The position numbers were made by a program, and so were the translations under genes. A stretch of 64,000 nucleotides of DNA from Cephalotrichum gorgonifer (Eukaryota > Ascomycota > Sordariomycetes > Microascales > Microascaceae). The notes below the pieces were generated by a model that saw nothing but the letters and a program-made list of their open reading frames with translations, was not told the DNA's origin and did not search any database. The stretch lies in the NCBI GenBank assembly GCA_900312665.1, contig ONZQ02000002.1, positions 2,939,863-3,003,862 on the forward strand, given 5' to 3'. This document shows positions 21,349 through 32,326 of the stretch, piece by piece. Numbering within the stretch: the first letter of the stretch is position 1; every line of letters starts with the position of its first letter.

Positions 21349-23514
21349 AGTTTTTCGGAGACTGGGGCGGGTTTTCTATTTCCGGTCGTGCAGAGCACGG
21401 TTTTGTGGTTAGTTACGAAGGAAACTTGTATGAGTTATGGGTGTGTGTAATGCAGCGATTCTTTGGTCAAATACACAAAAATGTTTATGTTTGCATTCCG
21501 ATATTCAGGCGATGTCAGCTCTTGTTACATGGGTTAATCACAGGAATCTCTGCATCATGACGGATACAGGATGGTTTGCTCATGCTTGCAGAAGATGTTT
21601 GGTTCTAATCAAATCGGAGGAAACAGGCGTAAACAAAGGAAAGGGGCCAGGGGCAACTAACACCTTGTGAGGGTCGGCACCTCTTTTCAAACTTGGAGCT
21701 CCGATAGTCTCCTGTCAGTAGAGATAGTGATGAATGGTTGTAGTATTCAACTAGTGTTGCTATTCGGATTGAGACATCCTAAAGTCGACCAGCGCCTCCT
21801 CTCCAAGTTATACTCCCGCCAAGATTCCACCACACAATGATAACAGGTATCTCGTCTTACGCCTACCCCTTGGTGTTTACGTTCTACTGTGTCCCTCTCA
21901 CCTCATTTTGCGTCTATGATGAACAACAATGAGTCACGTTGCATCGCGTATGAGCGGGATACAGGGGATCTACCGCCTGCTCACGAGAAACCAGCCGCTT
22001 CTGCCGAGAGTCGACTTGTCATATCTGTGGACGAAACACATTCAGTATACCAGCGGATTGCACATATCCACCCTATTGCCCTGTTTTCTCTGCCACGCGT
22101 CAAGCCATGACTTCGGAAACCACGGGCATCATTGACGGCGGTTAGCTATCGTTAGAGTGACATCGTGACACCGGCCGGCCACCATCCATCATAGTTACCC
22201 GTTGACGCAGTACTCTGTCTCCGAGTTCGTGCGCTTACAAACGAATACCCCCCAACACTCCACAAGAATAGAACGAAGAAACCGGGGACGGGCGATATCG
22301 GGAGTGTAAGCTCGCATACAGAGCCACGGAGATGTCAACGGTTCCGAAGTGTATGCCAAGAAAGTGAGAGAAGTCGCGAAGTACACCTCGCACAGGTAAT
22401 AGCCAGCACCAACCCCAACATCCATCCCGAACGGGTCGCCGGAGTAAGATTCCCCTCGCGGGAAGAAATCCCGCAAATCAAACTCGCTGATGAACGAAGT
22501 GAGGGGAGGATCCCCCCTCTTCATATTACGCTACATTTCATCTCCCTTTGTTCCTGGAGCATATTGAAGCAGGGGGGGACAAGGGGCTACTTACTTTATG
22601 TGGGATAGCACCTCACACATACGTGTAGGTGTGGCGGAGGACCTCATCTCTTATCTCTGATTTGGTATGGGGGGCATCAGCTACCTAATTGCCTCTATGA
22701 GGGGTTTCTTCATCATCTAATACAAGTTTGTTTCATAGCAGCCATGTCACTGTCCGGGGCTGCCCCCCTCCTCCCTTTGCCTCCCCTGTTGATGTCTGAT
22801 GTCGCGGGAGGGAAGATCGAAAGATGGAAGAGACCACGTCAGACATTACTTGCCTCTTGCACGGGATAAATCTTGATTGGTAGCTCAGTCGCCACGCCAA
22901 GCGCCCTCCCCCCCTTTTTTTCTCCCTCCAACACACTCCAGCAAGTTATCACAGGGCTCGACGGATTTCCTCTCGGCCCTTACGGCCGAGCCCCGACAAT
23001 CTGGCCGAACCCGAAGCCAATGCTGGCCGCAAACGACCCATACCCCGCCTGTGTTGTCTTTCCATCTGTTCTTGGGATCTAAATATAGCACTGGAGTACG
23101 CAATGATATGCAGGCAGCGGGCAAGGGTTCACTCTTTCGGCTGGTGGCGGACGATGCTCCCGGAGACGTGAAGTGGGGCTGATGACCACATTCGGACATG
23201 TCGGCGAGTATAGCAAAGGAGACCAGTCCTTCTCGTATGGGCCCAAGTCTTTCTCGGCACGCAGATAGGCTGGTACCAGAACGTTTGTGTTGTGAGTAGG
23301 TACACCAATACAGTAGCATCTGGTTTGGAATCCACAACGCTGGAATATTTGCGATGGAACAAATCGTCATCCGGGCCTAATACCTGCCTGACTCCTTTCG
23401 TGGCACTCCGCCCTTCACCACTCGAGGGAGGACGGCAAAGACCGAAGCCCAAAGTCAGTTAGGAATGCAGTAGCATGCAAATACTATCAACAGTTAAATA
23501 TCGACAGTGGAGAC
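21349..23514. other. Intergenic, mostly featureless
   Basis: About 2.2 kb lie between the convergent bZIP and deacetylase genes. Apart from a possible peptidase relic at 22195..22524, I saw no gene. An inverted repeat CTCGGCC-CTTAC-GGCCGAG sits at about 22973-22991. Confidence 0.45.
22195..22524 (-). pseudogene. Possible relic of a pyroglutamyl-peptidase I (C15) exon
   Basis: The open frame contains GAGYYLCEVYFATSL, which resembles the 'DAGRYLCDFIYY.SL' block that carries the catalytic Cys-containing region of fungal C15 peptidases. Flanking sequence does not extend the similarity in any frame, and no start or partner exons were found. If real it is a small decayed fragment. Similarity over 15 residues may be chance. 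Confidence 0.22.
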
Positions 23515-24327
23515 CTAATCTGCCGGGGTAACTACTGCCTCGTTCCTCGCAACCCAATCAGCCACATCTCGACAGGGAGCGCACCAAATAGATGTATCAG
23601 ACGCAAGTCGGCCCAATACCCGCTCCATGACGGCGAGCTTTTCCTCGCTCTCTTGTAAGAAAGGGTGGAACAAAATAGACATATACCCCTCCGCCTCGAC
23701 CGTCTCCCGTATCATAGACAGCAAGTGCTCCTCGAAGTAACTCGGCGAGAGCATGTCGGTCTGCTCCCCATGCGCCTCCCTAATCGGCCCAAATTTCTCC
23801 ATGTAGTAAAACGCATCGACGGCCTTCCAATCAAAGGGCAAGACGACGACCCCTTCCCTGATCTCAAGCTTCCCCAGGGGCGAGATGTACTTGACGCCGT
23901 GGCGCCGAAGGAGGTCCCACGTCCTGTCGTTCACCAAGCCCCCTGGCGGTCGGAACCCGTCATACCTAACCCCGAACTCCTCCGCGGCCGCAAAGCTCCT
24001 CTGGAAGTTAAGGACCTCGTCATCTTCAGAGAGCGTCGGCCACCGCTCGTGCTGGTACCCGTGCCACGCAACCTCGTGTCCCCGGCGGGCCATGTCCCTC
24101 ACGACGTCGGCGTACACCCCGAGGCTCCACGACTCAACGAAGTACGTCGCCTTGATGCCGTGCTCGTCAAGCATGTCGAGCATGCGCGGGAGGTGTTCTT
24201 TGACGGAAGGGTGGGAGCCAAGGGGTGCGTCCCACTGGAAGAGGTTGACATCTTGCGCCTCGCCGAGGTTATCCATCGTGAAGCTAATTGCGGCTTTAGC
24301 CCCGTTTGGCCAGTGAGGCTGCGTCAT
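23515..24327 (-). CDS. Polysaccharide deacetylase-family protein (NodB fold, PuuE/PgdA-like)
   Basis: This single-exon gene encodes 270 aa without a signal peptide, so it is probably cytosolic. The NodB-type fold is recognisable from AISFTMDN near the N-terminus (place of the catalytic TFDDG motif), KATYFVESW, EVAWHGYQHERWPTL (H-x3-H metal site), and GFRPPGG (about residue 125). A C-terminal MSILFHPFLQES carries a conserved His. The layout matches the branch that includes Helicobacter PgdA and PuuE allantoinase-like proteins rather than secreted chitin deacetylases, so the substrate may be a small cyclic amide or ureide rather than chitin. That substrate suggestion is inference. The ATG 24325-24327 is the natural start (MTQPHWPNGAKAAISF). 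Confidence 0.86.
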   Translation of the reverse strand: MTQPHWPNGAKAAISFTMDNLGEAQDVNLFQWDAPLGSHPSVKEHLPRMLDMLDEHGIKATYFVESWSLGVYADVVRDMARRGHEVAWHGYQHERWPTLSEDDEVLNFQRSFAAAEEFGVRYDGFRPPGGLVNDRTWDLLRRHGVKYISPLGKLEIREGVVVLPFDWKAVDAFYYMEKFGPIREAHGEQTDMLSPSYFEEHLLSMIRETVEAEGYMSILFHPFLQESEEKLAVMERVLGRLASDTSIWCAPCRDVADWVARNEAVVTPAD

Positions 24328-24739
24328 GGCGAACGGGTGTCTATTTGATCGGATCCTGGGGGTATGCAGTCGATTACTATTCCCTGCCAGCAGAAACCAG
24401 AGTACCGGGCGACGTGAGGATATCCGAGGAACGTCTTAACAAGAGAGAGGAGCATGCGTGGTTCCTATGTTTTCACCTGGGGAGCGTGCTCACGTAATCT
24501 TCAGTGCTACAAGTGTCTAGTAAGATCTAGTCTAGTATCTGCAGAGTAGTAAGACATCAGAAGACACGACCACTTACGATAAGGATCCGATAAGGAATGA
24601 TTGGCTATTATTTTACAGACCACATGATTTAGCATTATGCTGGCCAGCTGCTGCGCAGCAGCGTACATTGGCCACTAAAGTTACTCTCCCTGCTAATGTT
24701 ATGTAATATTGCTCTATAGAGCTGGAGTTACCGCCTGGG
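24328..24739. other. A+T-rich intergenic sequence, insertion target of the MITE
   Basis: No gene was seen. The stretch 24500-24739 is A+T-rich and repetitive-looking. It resumes in similar style after the MITE (25233-25320), so the MITE probably landed in an older decayed repeat. Confidence 0.4.
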
Positions 24740-24748
24740 ACCCTTTGG

Positions 24749-25223
24749 GGCATCCAATACCGCGACGGGTACCCGTCGCTCTATGGTAAACGGGGACCTG
24801 TATACATTATGTCAGCTCTCTATTATATAATACCCAAACTCTTAAAGTTACAGGGTACTCGAAATTTTATAGGCTCTATCGACCCCTAAAATTAATTTCA
24901 GATCTCACAGGCCTCTTCATTGGATACCAAATTATTCAATCTGATCTAGCCCCCAAGGACCTCTCAATCTGCTTTCCGCATTCAGGCTCTTAATCTGCTT
25001 TCCACATTCAGGCTCTCAATCCGGGCTCTGTAGTATATTGGTTGACCTCCTACTCTAGTAGGTATGAATGTAGCGGTCTAAGATTGCAGGACTAGACATG
25101 CCAGCCAGGTGGCCTCATCTGTCAGCATAGCTATTTTAGAATGACAGGTATATGGCTGATATAATGTATACGGGTCCCCGTTTACAATTACTGCGATAGG
25201 TACCCGTCGCGGTATTGGATGCC
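24749..25223. mobile_element. 475-bp MITE, Mutator (MULE)-type, with 9-bp target site duplication
   Basis: The element is bounded by inverted repeats starting GGCATCCAATACCGCGACGG. The first 25 bp are identical in both arms and an imperfect match continues to about 70 bp. It is flanked by the direct repeat ACCCTTTGG (24740-24748 and 25224-25232). A 9-bp duplication is the mark of Mutator-like insertions. There is no coding capacity. The left arm includes the perfect palindrome GCGACGGGTACCCGTCGC. The interior contains a 26-bp near-duplication around 24960-25012. It would need a transposase in trans. Confidence 0.85.
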
Positions 25224-25889
25224 ACCCTTTGGTCTACGGTGCCTGCCCTGTTTATGTAATCCCTCTGTACCGGGATGTAGCGTAATCCCGCTGTATCGAG
25301 ATGGGCAATTGCCTACGGGAACGCCCCCAAAGGGGGGGTGGTCACTCGTAATACCCTGAGTTCCATCCCGACATCTTCAACCTCTTCCACGCGCCCATGT
25401 AGAAAGCGTTGCCCAACGTGCTCAGATGAAACACAATCTGCTCCTTCCTGGTGCGCACTTACCACATTCAAGTAGCGCCATTCGCTCCTTCACTCTCACC
25501 TCGACGCAATCCGCTCCTTCCCTGCCTTGGACCCAACACATTCACTCGAATGGAGCCCGCCCCTTCCCTATTACAGATCTCATGCGTTCACTTCAATTAA
25601 TCCGCCCCGTTCCTTCCATGGACCAAATGCGCTCAAATCCAGGACAAATTCTTCGATTAATCCGCACCTCCTCCTTCAAAGACATGTCACATTCTCTAGA
25701 TTCCCCCATCGTCATCAAAGGGTCATCAATATTTCTCGTTAAATTCTCTCTCCTCCTCAGATACCTGTCGACCCTTCCTACCCCTCAACTAATGGCCACT
25801 GTGGGCGTTGGACTCAACTTTGTCTGAAGGTGGAATTGGGCCGTCATCTTGGCACATTCCCTAGGCCACAGTGCCTCTTCAAAAGTGAG
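25224..25889. other. Upstream part of the older duplication copy
   Basis: From about 25360 this sequence is clearly similar to 30005-30700, the leader of the intact GIY-YIG-like gene, including the CGCTCCTTCC-type modules. No coding sequence was identified. Confidence 0.55.
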
Positions 25890-27320
25890 CTTTCCATGTA
25901 CAGCTTCCTGGTGTCTATTTCTAATACGACCGACAGCGATAATGGGGAGACGAATCGGCGACGTTCCATCCGGACTATGCACGAATTCTTCAAGCCCGGG
26001 TCTACCTTGGCTCGAACAGATACTGCGGTCCCAACTCCTTCGGCCATTGAGGTCTCGGCTTCAGAGACTCCAGTCCAAACTCCTTTGGCCGTTGAGGTCT
26101 CGGCACTTGAGATCCTGGCCCAGCTCCTTCGGTCGCAGAGACTCCGGTCCCGGCTCGTTCGATCCAATTGGTACCGAAAACCCTTGTCCAAGATCTTCTG
26201 GAATCGGAGAATATAAAGTAAGTGCACCAAACCATTTTCCGTGTTGTCTTCCACCGAGGGGATGGAGATTCTAACAACGTCTCCGAAGAAACGGAAACGA
26301 CCGATAATAGCATCGAGGAAAACCTCAAAAAGGATTTCCTACTTTGTTGCCAAAGACATCGGGAAACTGATCGCCGATTCCGGTGCTTTACGGCTCCGTT
26401 TTGGCAAGGACAAGATATACGATATGTCGTCGTCAAGCTCTTCGCAATCAAGATTACTGCCATCCTGGACTTTAAAACCAGCGAAGTGGCCAACACTGCT
26501 CGGGCTATCCTTGTCTGCTTTCCGTCAGAGGACTGGGGCATGGCGCTTGAGGAAGAGACAGCTGGTGGAGAACGGATCCACGATACGTACGGCTAGACCT
26601 ATCTTCTCCCCGAAAGTCCTCGAGGACGCGGAACCCTCCGGTACGTAGGGGAAGTCATCGTACGGGAAATGTCGCGCGACGTTTCCTGACGACAGTGGGT
26701 GTCATTGCAATTCTATCACTGCCTGGTCTATAATGTGGAAAGTGCCCCCGGCGACAACGGAGCACCCGCCGACAAAGGAAGAGTGGAATCTCCTGGAGCG
26801 GGCTGATTCCAACCGCATTGGGACGTACTTGAAAATACTGCTCCCACCGAACTGCAAGCAATCCGGTACCTATGGTTACGCGGGTTCCGCTACAAGCGAA
26901 GAGGGTCTTCTTGGAAGGGTCAACTCGCACAAGAGACCGGTCACCAAAAACGGGAGAAATGAAGCTCCCCAAATCGACGTCCTCCGAGAGGACAACCCAG
27001 GAAGCGTGGACACATGGTTGTGCCTACCGGAGATTGATGGGCTCCAACTCAGAAACGGACAGAGCGGATTTACAACCAGCCACACGACGCAGCAGGTGGG
27101 GGGCGGGGCGGTTAAGAATCTGCGTTGCCGTGTAGTGCCTTACAAGGTTGTAATTTAGGGAGATGTTTGAACCAGATCCCGTACATTGTTATCCACTTGG
27201 TCCAATCCCGGGAAGAAGAGGGCCGGGATATGGGGCGAGGATAAGATCTATTGGAAGGGGACAAACTTCGGACCACAGTTGTCCCCGACGTCAACATAAT
27301 TCAACATATCGCCTGGTATA
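25890..27320 (+). pseudogene. Decayed paralogue of the GIY-YIG-like gene at 30724
   Basis: Across three frames this region encodes pieces matching the intact gene: IMGRRIG-like start segment, FHRGDGDSNNV (cf. FHLEDGDPNNV), VANTARAILVCFPSEDWGMA, then RIGTYLKILLPP, GYAGSATSEEGLLGRVNSHK and DVLREDNPGSVDTW, and remnants of the C-terminal part near 27180-27310. At least two frameshifts interrupt it between 26300 and 26450, and roughly 100 extra bases sit near 26590-26740. The 5' intron donor seen in the intact gene is altered (GTGAGC). It arose by a direct duplication of about 2 kb. Confidence 0.75.
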
Positions 27321-27761
27321 TCGGAGCCCTCTCAGTCGCCGCCGACCTAGAACGGCAGAGAGAGCCAGGACCCATATCCGGTCTGGTCGCCCATCACCGC
27401 GGTCTACGTTGTTTTGTCAATCATCAGCCTTGGCAGGCGGGCACTTAGAGCATAGGGAAGAAGTACGGGTATCATGAGCAAGGCATACAAGTGGGGATGA
27501 AGAAAATACCAGACTTTATTGCTGCTGAGGACTACCTGCAGACCAATATTTAAATTCCGAAAAGGCAGAAACAAAGAAATGGTAATCATGAGAGTAAACT
27601 GGGTAATAGTAATATTATCCCTAGAACTTAATATGAAGGTACCTGAGGCCATTTTCCGATAAATTGGAACATTGAAAATTGATAATGAAGTGTCGAGAAA
27701 ATGTGTGAATCGGGGAAGCAAAGGTAAAGGACCTGCAAGATTCTGTGATCCCACCGCGGCT
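27321..27761. other. Intergenic between duplicate relic and coiled-coil gene
   Basis: This is the 3' side of both the decayed copy (plus) and the coiled-coil gene (minus). No gene is visible. A+T-rich 3'-UTR-like sequence lies at 27500-27690. Confidence 0.4.
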
Positions 27762-29439
27762 CTACAGCGTCTTGGGAATCACTTTCTGGTTAGAGGGTTC
27801 AGTAAACCCTGGCTGCTGTCCATATTTAGCGACGAAGGCTTTTCTAGCTTCTGCCAAGTGCTTGGCCGCTATTTGTTGTTGCTGGCTCCGCGGCTTATAC
27901 GGCGCCCCACGCTTCTTGTGGGCGGCTGACATCTCCTTCACCTGGCGACGAAGTTCGTCTACCATGGCTTGAAGCTCACCTACTCTGGTCTCGAGCGTCT
28001 CCAGCTTCGTATCTTGTACCTCCATCCTCTTTTGTTGCTCATTGACCAGCTCCAGCAGAGACTTAATAGTCTCTTCATGCTTGCTGGGTGTAACTTCCGC
28101 GAGCTCCATGTTCCGGAGGGGACTGCGACCGATCTGAGGTCGGTTCCTAAAAGCGTTTACCCGGGCTCCGGCACTTGGAATTTTGACCTTGGTTGGAAGT
28201 GGGAGAGTGTCCAGGGGGGGGTGAAGAGTGGCACTCTTAGGAGGAGTGGCGGCTGGGCGAGGGGTGGCAGCTGGTCGAGAAGTGCGAGCCTCGAGAGTGG
28301 AGTCAAGAGGAGAATTGATTTCTGAGCGAGGAGTGACGGTAGTCGGAAGGGTGACGGTAGTCGGAAGGGTGACGGTAGTCGGAAGGGTGACGGCTTGGCG
28401 ATGAATGACGGCGCCGAGAGAAGTAACGGCGTCGAGAGAAGTGACGGTATTAGAGGGGGCGGAAGTGTTGACAGGAGCAACAGCGCCAGGAAGAGTGACG
28501 GCTGGAGGATGAGCGCCAATCCCGACGGGAGCGATGGGCAGACCGGGAGGAGGAGTCTTTGCTGAAGCATGCTGTCTCTCTTTCATCATCCTAGTGATGT
28601 CCGCCATTTTCGTAGCCATATCATGTTTGGCCCATCCAAACGACTGCTCAGATTCATCAACATTCTTCTCTGGTCCGATGTCCTTAACGAAGTTGTTAGC
28701 AACTCTATGATCCGTCAACGCTATTAATGCAAACAGTATTACTCACTGGATCCGCTTCGGTGGCAGGACTATTATCCTCGCTATCATCGACAATGATGTA
28801 TTCGTGGCTAGCTCCAATGACATCCCCAGCTTGGGGCGCGGGACTACCTTGCGCCGCTCCCGGAGAAGGGGCGGGACGCAGGGCCAGTGCGTGTCCTCCA
28901 TCAACCTCGGAGAGTGGAGGAACTGCCATTTCCGCTTCCTTTCCCCATTTGGCGAGATAATTTTGGACGAACGAAGGATGGCAATGCTTGTCCGATGCAA
29001 GTGCAAAAGCGAGAAACTCCTCTTTGGTAGGAAGCATCCGCCCCCATTTACCGTAGACGGAAGAATCCGCTTCGAATTCCCTGTCTACTTCAGCCAACCT
29101 CGTTTTGAAGCGACGGTACCAATTTCCGTTCGAAAACGGGGTGCTTGGTGTTCTTCCCTCGTATATATCCGGGACCTCGCGGAGGACATGGATCTGCATC
29201 GTTGCAGATGCGACATCCGTCGCCGGTATTCGACCTTTGACCTGGGTGATCGCTTCATCCCACCCGCTCCATCCACTTCCCGCCGTCATGACCGACGGAG
29301 GCGTGACAGTAATCTCGGGACCTTGTGGGGTGGTGAATGTGGTCTTACTCTCTTCCGTACGAGGTTGCTTGCTCGGGCGATTCCCGGAGGACGTATCGCT
29401 CTTTCGCTTCGACATGGCGTGATGATGCTGGCCCGACAT
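27762..29439 (-). CDS. Unknown protein with C-terminal coiled coil
   Basis: Exon 1 is 28747..29439 and exon 2 is 27762..28682. The intron 28683..28746 has a GTGAGT donor and a GCTAAC branch and is phase 0. The product is 537 aa. The N-terminus is basic (MSKRKSDTSSGNRPSKQPR), resembling a nuclear localisation signal. Residues 60-170 look globular (GWDEAITQVKGRIPATDVA, NWYRRFKTRLAE). The middle is low-complexity, including three VTLPTT repeats. The C-terminal 110 residues form a coiled coil (QQKRMEVQDTKLETLETRV) followed by a basic KKRGAPYKPRSQQQQIAAK. I recognise no named family. It lies in opposite orientation between the two copies of the GIY-YIG-like duplication, so a shared mobile or accessory origin is possible. 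Confidence 0.6.
28333..28386 (-). repeat. 18-bp coding tandem repeat, 3 copies
   Basis: Three identical copies of GTGACGGTAGTCGGAAGG (plus strand) encode the repeated TTVTLP motif in the coiled-coil gene. A related divergent copy follows. Perfect identity suggests recent expansion. Confidence 0.8.
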
Positions 29440-30098
29440 CCATGCGACGATAGTGGGAGATTGCGATATTCTGTTATGCTCAGCGAGGAGTTAGCAAGAG
29501 TTGAAGGAAGAGCGTGAGGGAAGAATGATAGTAGGAAATACTAGAAATGTAGCCACGGGCGTTAGCAGGGTGCAGGCGTCCGGAATCCTTGGAGCAGCTT
29601 CACTGCGCTCAGCGCGTGATGCGGTACTCTCACTCCTATCGGAAGGGATAAGCTCGAACCGTCCGGGAACTTCAGTCTGCTCTTAGGGTGTCCTTTTACA
29701 ATTAAACTGGGGAGATAGCTGTATTACCATGAGTCTCCAAGTACGGTGCTTCTTCCGTCTCCGAAGCAGCAATCTCTTCCTTGAGTTGCAAATGCTCAAG
29801 AACAGTACGGGCGAAATGGCGAAATGGATAGGTTTATTACAGTTCAGCGGCATAGTACTCCATCTTTGTCTGAGGAAGGGGGGCGTGATAGTCGATGTCT
29901 ACATTTACATCCTATCCTCGCTGACTTGTAGCATCTAGACTCCGCGCTCTTCTGGAGTACCATCCGGACATGCTTCACACTCACGCAATTTGTTAATTAT
30001 AACTACTAACGGACTACTCCCATCCCGATATCTTCAGCCTCTCCCACATTCCTACGCGAAAAACAGTTGCCTAACGTGCTGAAATGAAAAACACTCCG
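29440..30098. other. Divergent promoter region of the accessory block
   Basis: This is the upstream sequence of the minus-strand coiled-coil gene and the start of the duplicated segment leading to the GIY-YIG-like gene (homology to 25360 onward begins near 30005). No gene was seen. Confidence 0.45.
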
Positions 30099-30390
30099 CT
30101 CCTTCCTGGCGTTCACTAGACACGCGTTCAAGTATCACGATCCGCTCCTTCCCTTCCATGGGTCCAACACTTTCCCTCAAAAGGAGCGCGCCCCTTCCTG
30201 GAATTCACTGAACGCGCGTTCAAATAGCACGACCCGCTCCTTCCCTACTGCCACGGATCCAACTCCTTCACTCCAACGGAGCGCGCTCCTTCCTAGCATT
30301 CACTGAACACACGTTCAAATAGCACGATCCGCTCCTTCTCTACTGCCATGGATCCAACGCCTTCATTCCCATGGAGCCCGTTCCTTCCTC
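30099..30390 (+). repeat. Tandem 91-95 bp repeats upstream of the GIY-YIG-like gene
   Basis: Units start at 30099, 30190, 30285 and 30380 (last one partial) with G(C/T)(T/C)CCTTCCT. Each contains CGTTCAA(G/A)TA and a second CGCTCCTTC. Units 2 and 3 are most alike (95-bp period). The older duplicate (25430-25610) has a diverged version. They sit 330-620 bp before the start codon, in the promoter or leader. Confidence 0.75.
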
Positions 30391-30723
30391 GTTACGGGCC
30401 TCATGCTTTCATTTCAACGGGATCCCCCCTCTTCATTCCTTCCACCGGCCGAACGCGCTCAAATGCAGGGCAATTTCTTCGATTAATCGACAAGTCCTCC
30501 TTCAGGGAGTCATTGCCTTCCCCAGATTACCACTTCAACACCCCGTCTTCTATTCCTCGCTGAATCCCCTCCTCTCTCCAGATACCAGAAGGTATCGCAT
30601 ACTCCAGATTCGGACCTCTTCAATACTCCGTCTTCAATTGTCCCTACCTATTACCTTTCAACGTTTTCCTGATACTCGTCAACTACCCGCAGACGCTTCC
30701 TACTCCTCCCTCGGCTAGCTAAA

Positions 30724-32326
30724 ATGCCTCTCCCAAAGAGTAAGTTTACCATGTGCTGCTTCCTGGTGCCCATTTCTAATGTCACCAATAGCTATAATGG
30801 GGAGAAGAATTGGAGAGTTCCCGAGCCGCGATATTAGCGATTTTTTCAGGGCCAAGGGCCCAGCCCAGACTCCCTCTGCCGTTGAGGCCAAAACCCAGAC
30901 TCCCTCTGCCGTTGGGGCCAAAACCCAGACTCCCTCTGCCGTTGAGGCCGAAGCCCAGACTCCCTCTACCGTTGGGGCCAAAACCCAGACTCCCTCTGCC
31001 GTTGAGGCCGAAGCCCAGACTCCCTCTACCGTTGAGGCCAAAGCCCAGACTCCCTCTGCCGTCAAGGCCAAAGCACCGGACACCCTACCGCAGAGTTCTC
31101 TAGCCGTTGAGGTCTCCACATCAATAACTCAATTCGGAACACCTTCTGTCCCCGTGACCCAGGCCGCAGCTAGCGCGGGGTCGGATAATGCAGTGAGTAC
31201 ACTAAACAAATTCCATGTTGTCTTCCACCTAGAGGATGGAGATCCTAACAACGTTTTTACGCAACAGAAAATTACCGACACCAGCATAGAAGAGAAGCTG
31301 AAGGATCACTTCAACCTCTCTGTGAAGGAGATCGGGGAGCTCATCACAAGTGCGGGCCATTTACGACCACGGTTCGACGAGAATAGACCACATGACCAGG
31401 TAGTGGTTAGTTTCTTCACAAAGGAGATTACTGCTATACTGAACAGCGAGGACGATGAGGTGGCGAATACCGCTCGAGCGGTCCTTTCCTGCTTCCCAGC
31501 AGAGCACTGGGCCATGGCCCTTGAGGAGGAGACCGGCGACCTCTTGAAGGAGTTTTTGGGTCGAGATCGTCCGCCAACAGTGGAGGAGTGGAAGCGGCTG
31601 GGGCGGGTCAGTTCGAGGCGCGTCGGTACATACCTGAAACTTTTGGTGGTGCCGAAGAATTTCAAACAGGCCGGGACCTATGCTTACTCGGGTTCCGCGA
31701 CCGGCGAAGACGGCCTCATCGGGAGGGTCAATTCCCATAAAAGGCCCATTCCCAAGAACAGGAAAAACAAAGCTCCTAGAATTGACGTCCTTAGAGAGGA
31801 TAACCCGGGAAGTACCGACACCTGGCTAATTCTACTGGAGATCGAAGACTCCGACGTCGAAACAGATCTGACGAAACGAATGTGTAACAAGATGCTTGCG
31901 ATGCTCGCGGAAGCGATATATTCCACACTGTTGTCCACTTGGTTTAACCCTGCGGAGAAGAGGGCTGGAATATGGGCCGTGGATACTATCTATTGGAAGG
32001 GAACCAATTTCGCACCGCCGTTGTCACAACTGAGTGTTACTGTCGCCTCATTCCCGAAGGGGCTGGCCGCTGCGAGGAAGTCAAAGAAGGAGGCCGAGAA
32101 GCGGGCGGCCAGGAAGGCTGCGATGACAGACGAAGAGATCGAGGCGGAGGCAGTGGTGAGAAGGGCAAAGTATAAGGCCGACAAGGCGGCGTGGTCGCCA
32201 GAGAAGTTGGCCGAGCACCGGGCCTACAATAAGCGGAAATTCCTAGAGCGACAGGCCAAGATGTCGCCGGGGGAACGCCGGGAATGGTTGGCCAAAGAGC
32301 GGGAGCGGGCAAAGAAGTACCGTTAG
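30724..32326 (+). CDS. GIY-YIG-like nuclease-domain protein with N-terminal repeats
   Basis: A short first exon, 30724..30739 (MPLPK), is spliced through a GTAAGT donor to 30792..32326, giving 516 aa. Without the splice, the first in-frame ATG lies inside the intron, so this start is favoured. Residues about 29-98 are seven 10-residue repeats of TPSAVEAKTQ type. A globular middle (about 125-270) follows. The region 280-385 resembles a GIY-YIG domain: GTYLKLL, then TYAYSGSATGEDGLIGRVNSHK (YSG in place of YIG, with R and H in place), then LAEAIYSTLLSTWFN with the metal-binding Glu and following Asn. The C-terminal 90 residues are highly basic and charged, suiting DNA or RNA binding. Nuclease activity is inferred only. 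A decayed paralogue lies 5 kb upstream. Confidence 0.72.
30865..31074 (+). repeat. 30-bp coding minisatellite, 7 units
   Basis: Seven in-frame units begin CCAGACTCCCTCT. They differ mainly at four positions, with alternating GTTGAGG/GTTGGGG and AAAAC/GAAGC variants, a higher-order pattern suggesting duplication of two-unit blocks. They encode the Thr-Pro-Ser-Ala-Val-rich repeat of the GIY-YIG-like protein. Copy number is likely to vary between strains. Confidence 0.85.

Noticed and set aside
22973..22991. Hairpin resembling a bacterial terminator
   Set aside because: The genome is clearly eukaryotic and there is no T-run or transcript context.
30099..30390. CRISPR-like appearance of regular repeats
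   Set aside because: Repeats are directly adjacent 95-bp units without unique spacers, in a eukaryotic promoter region; no cas genes.
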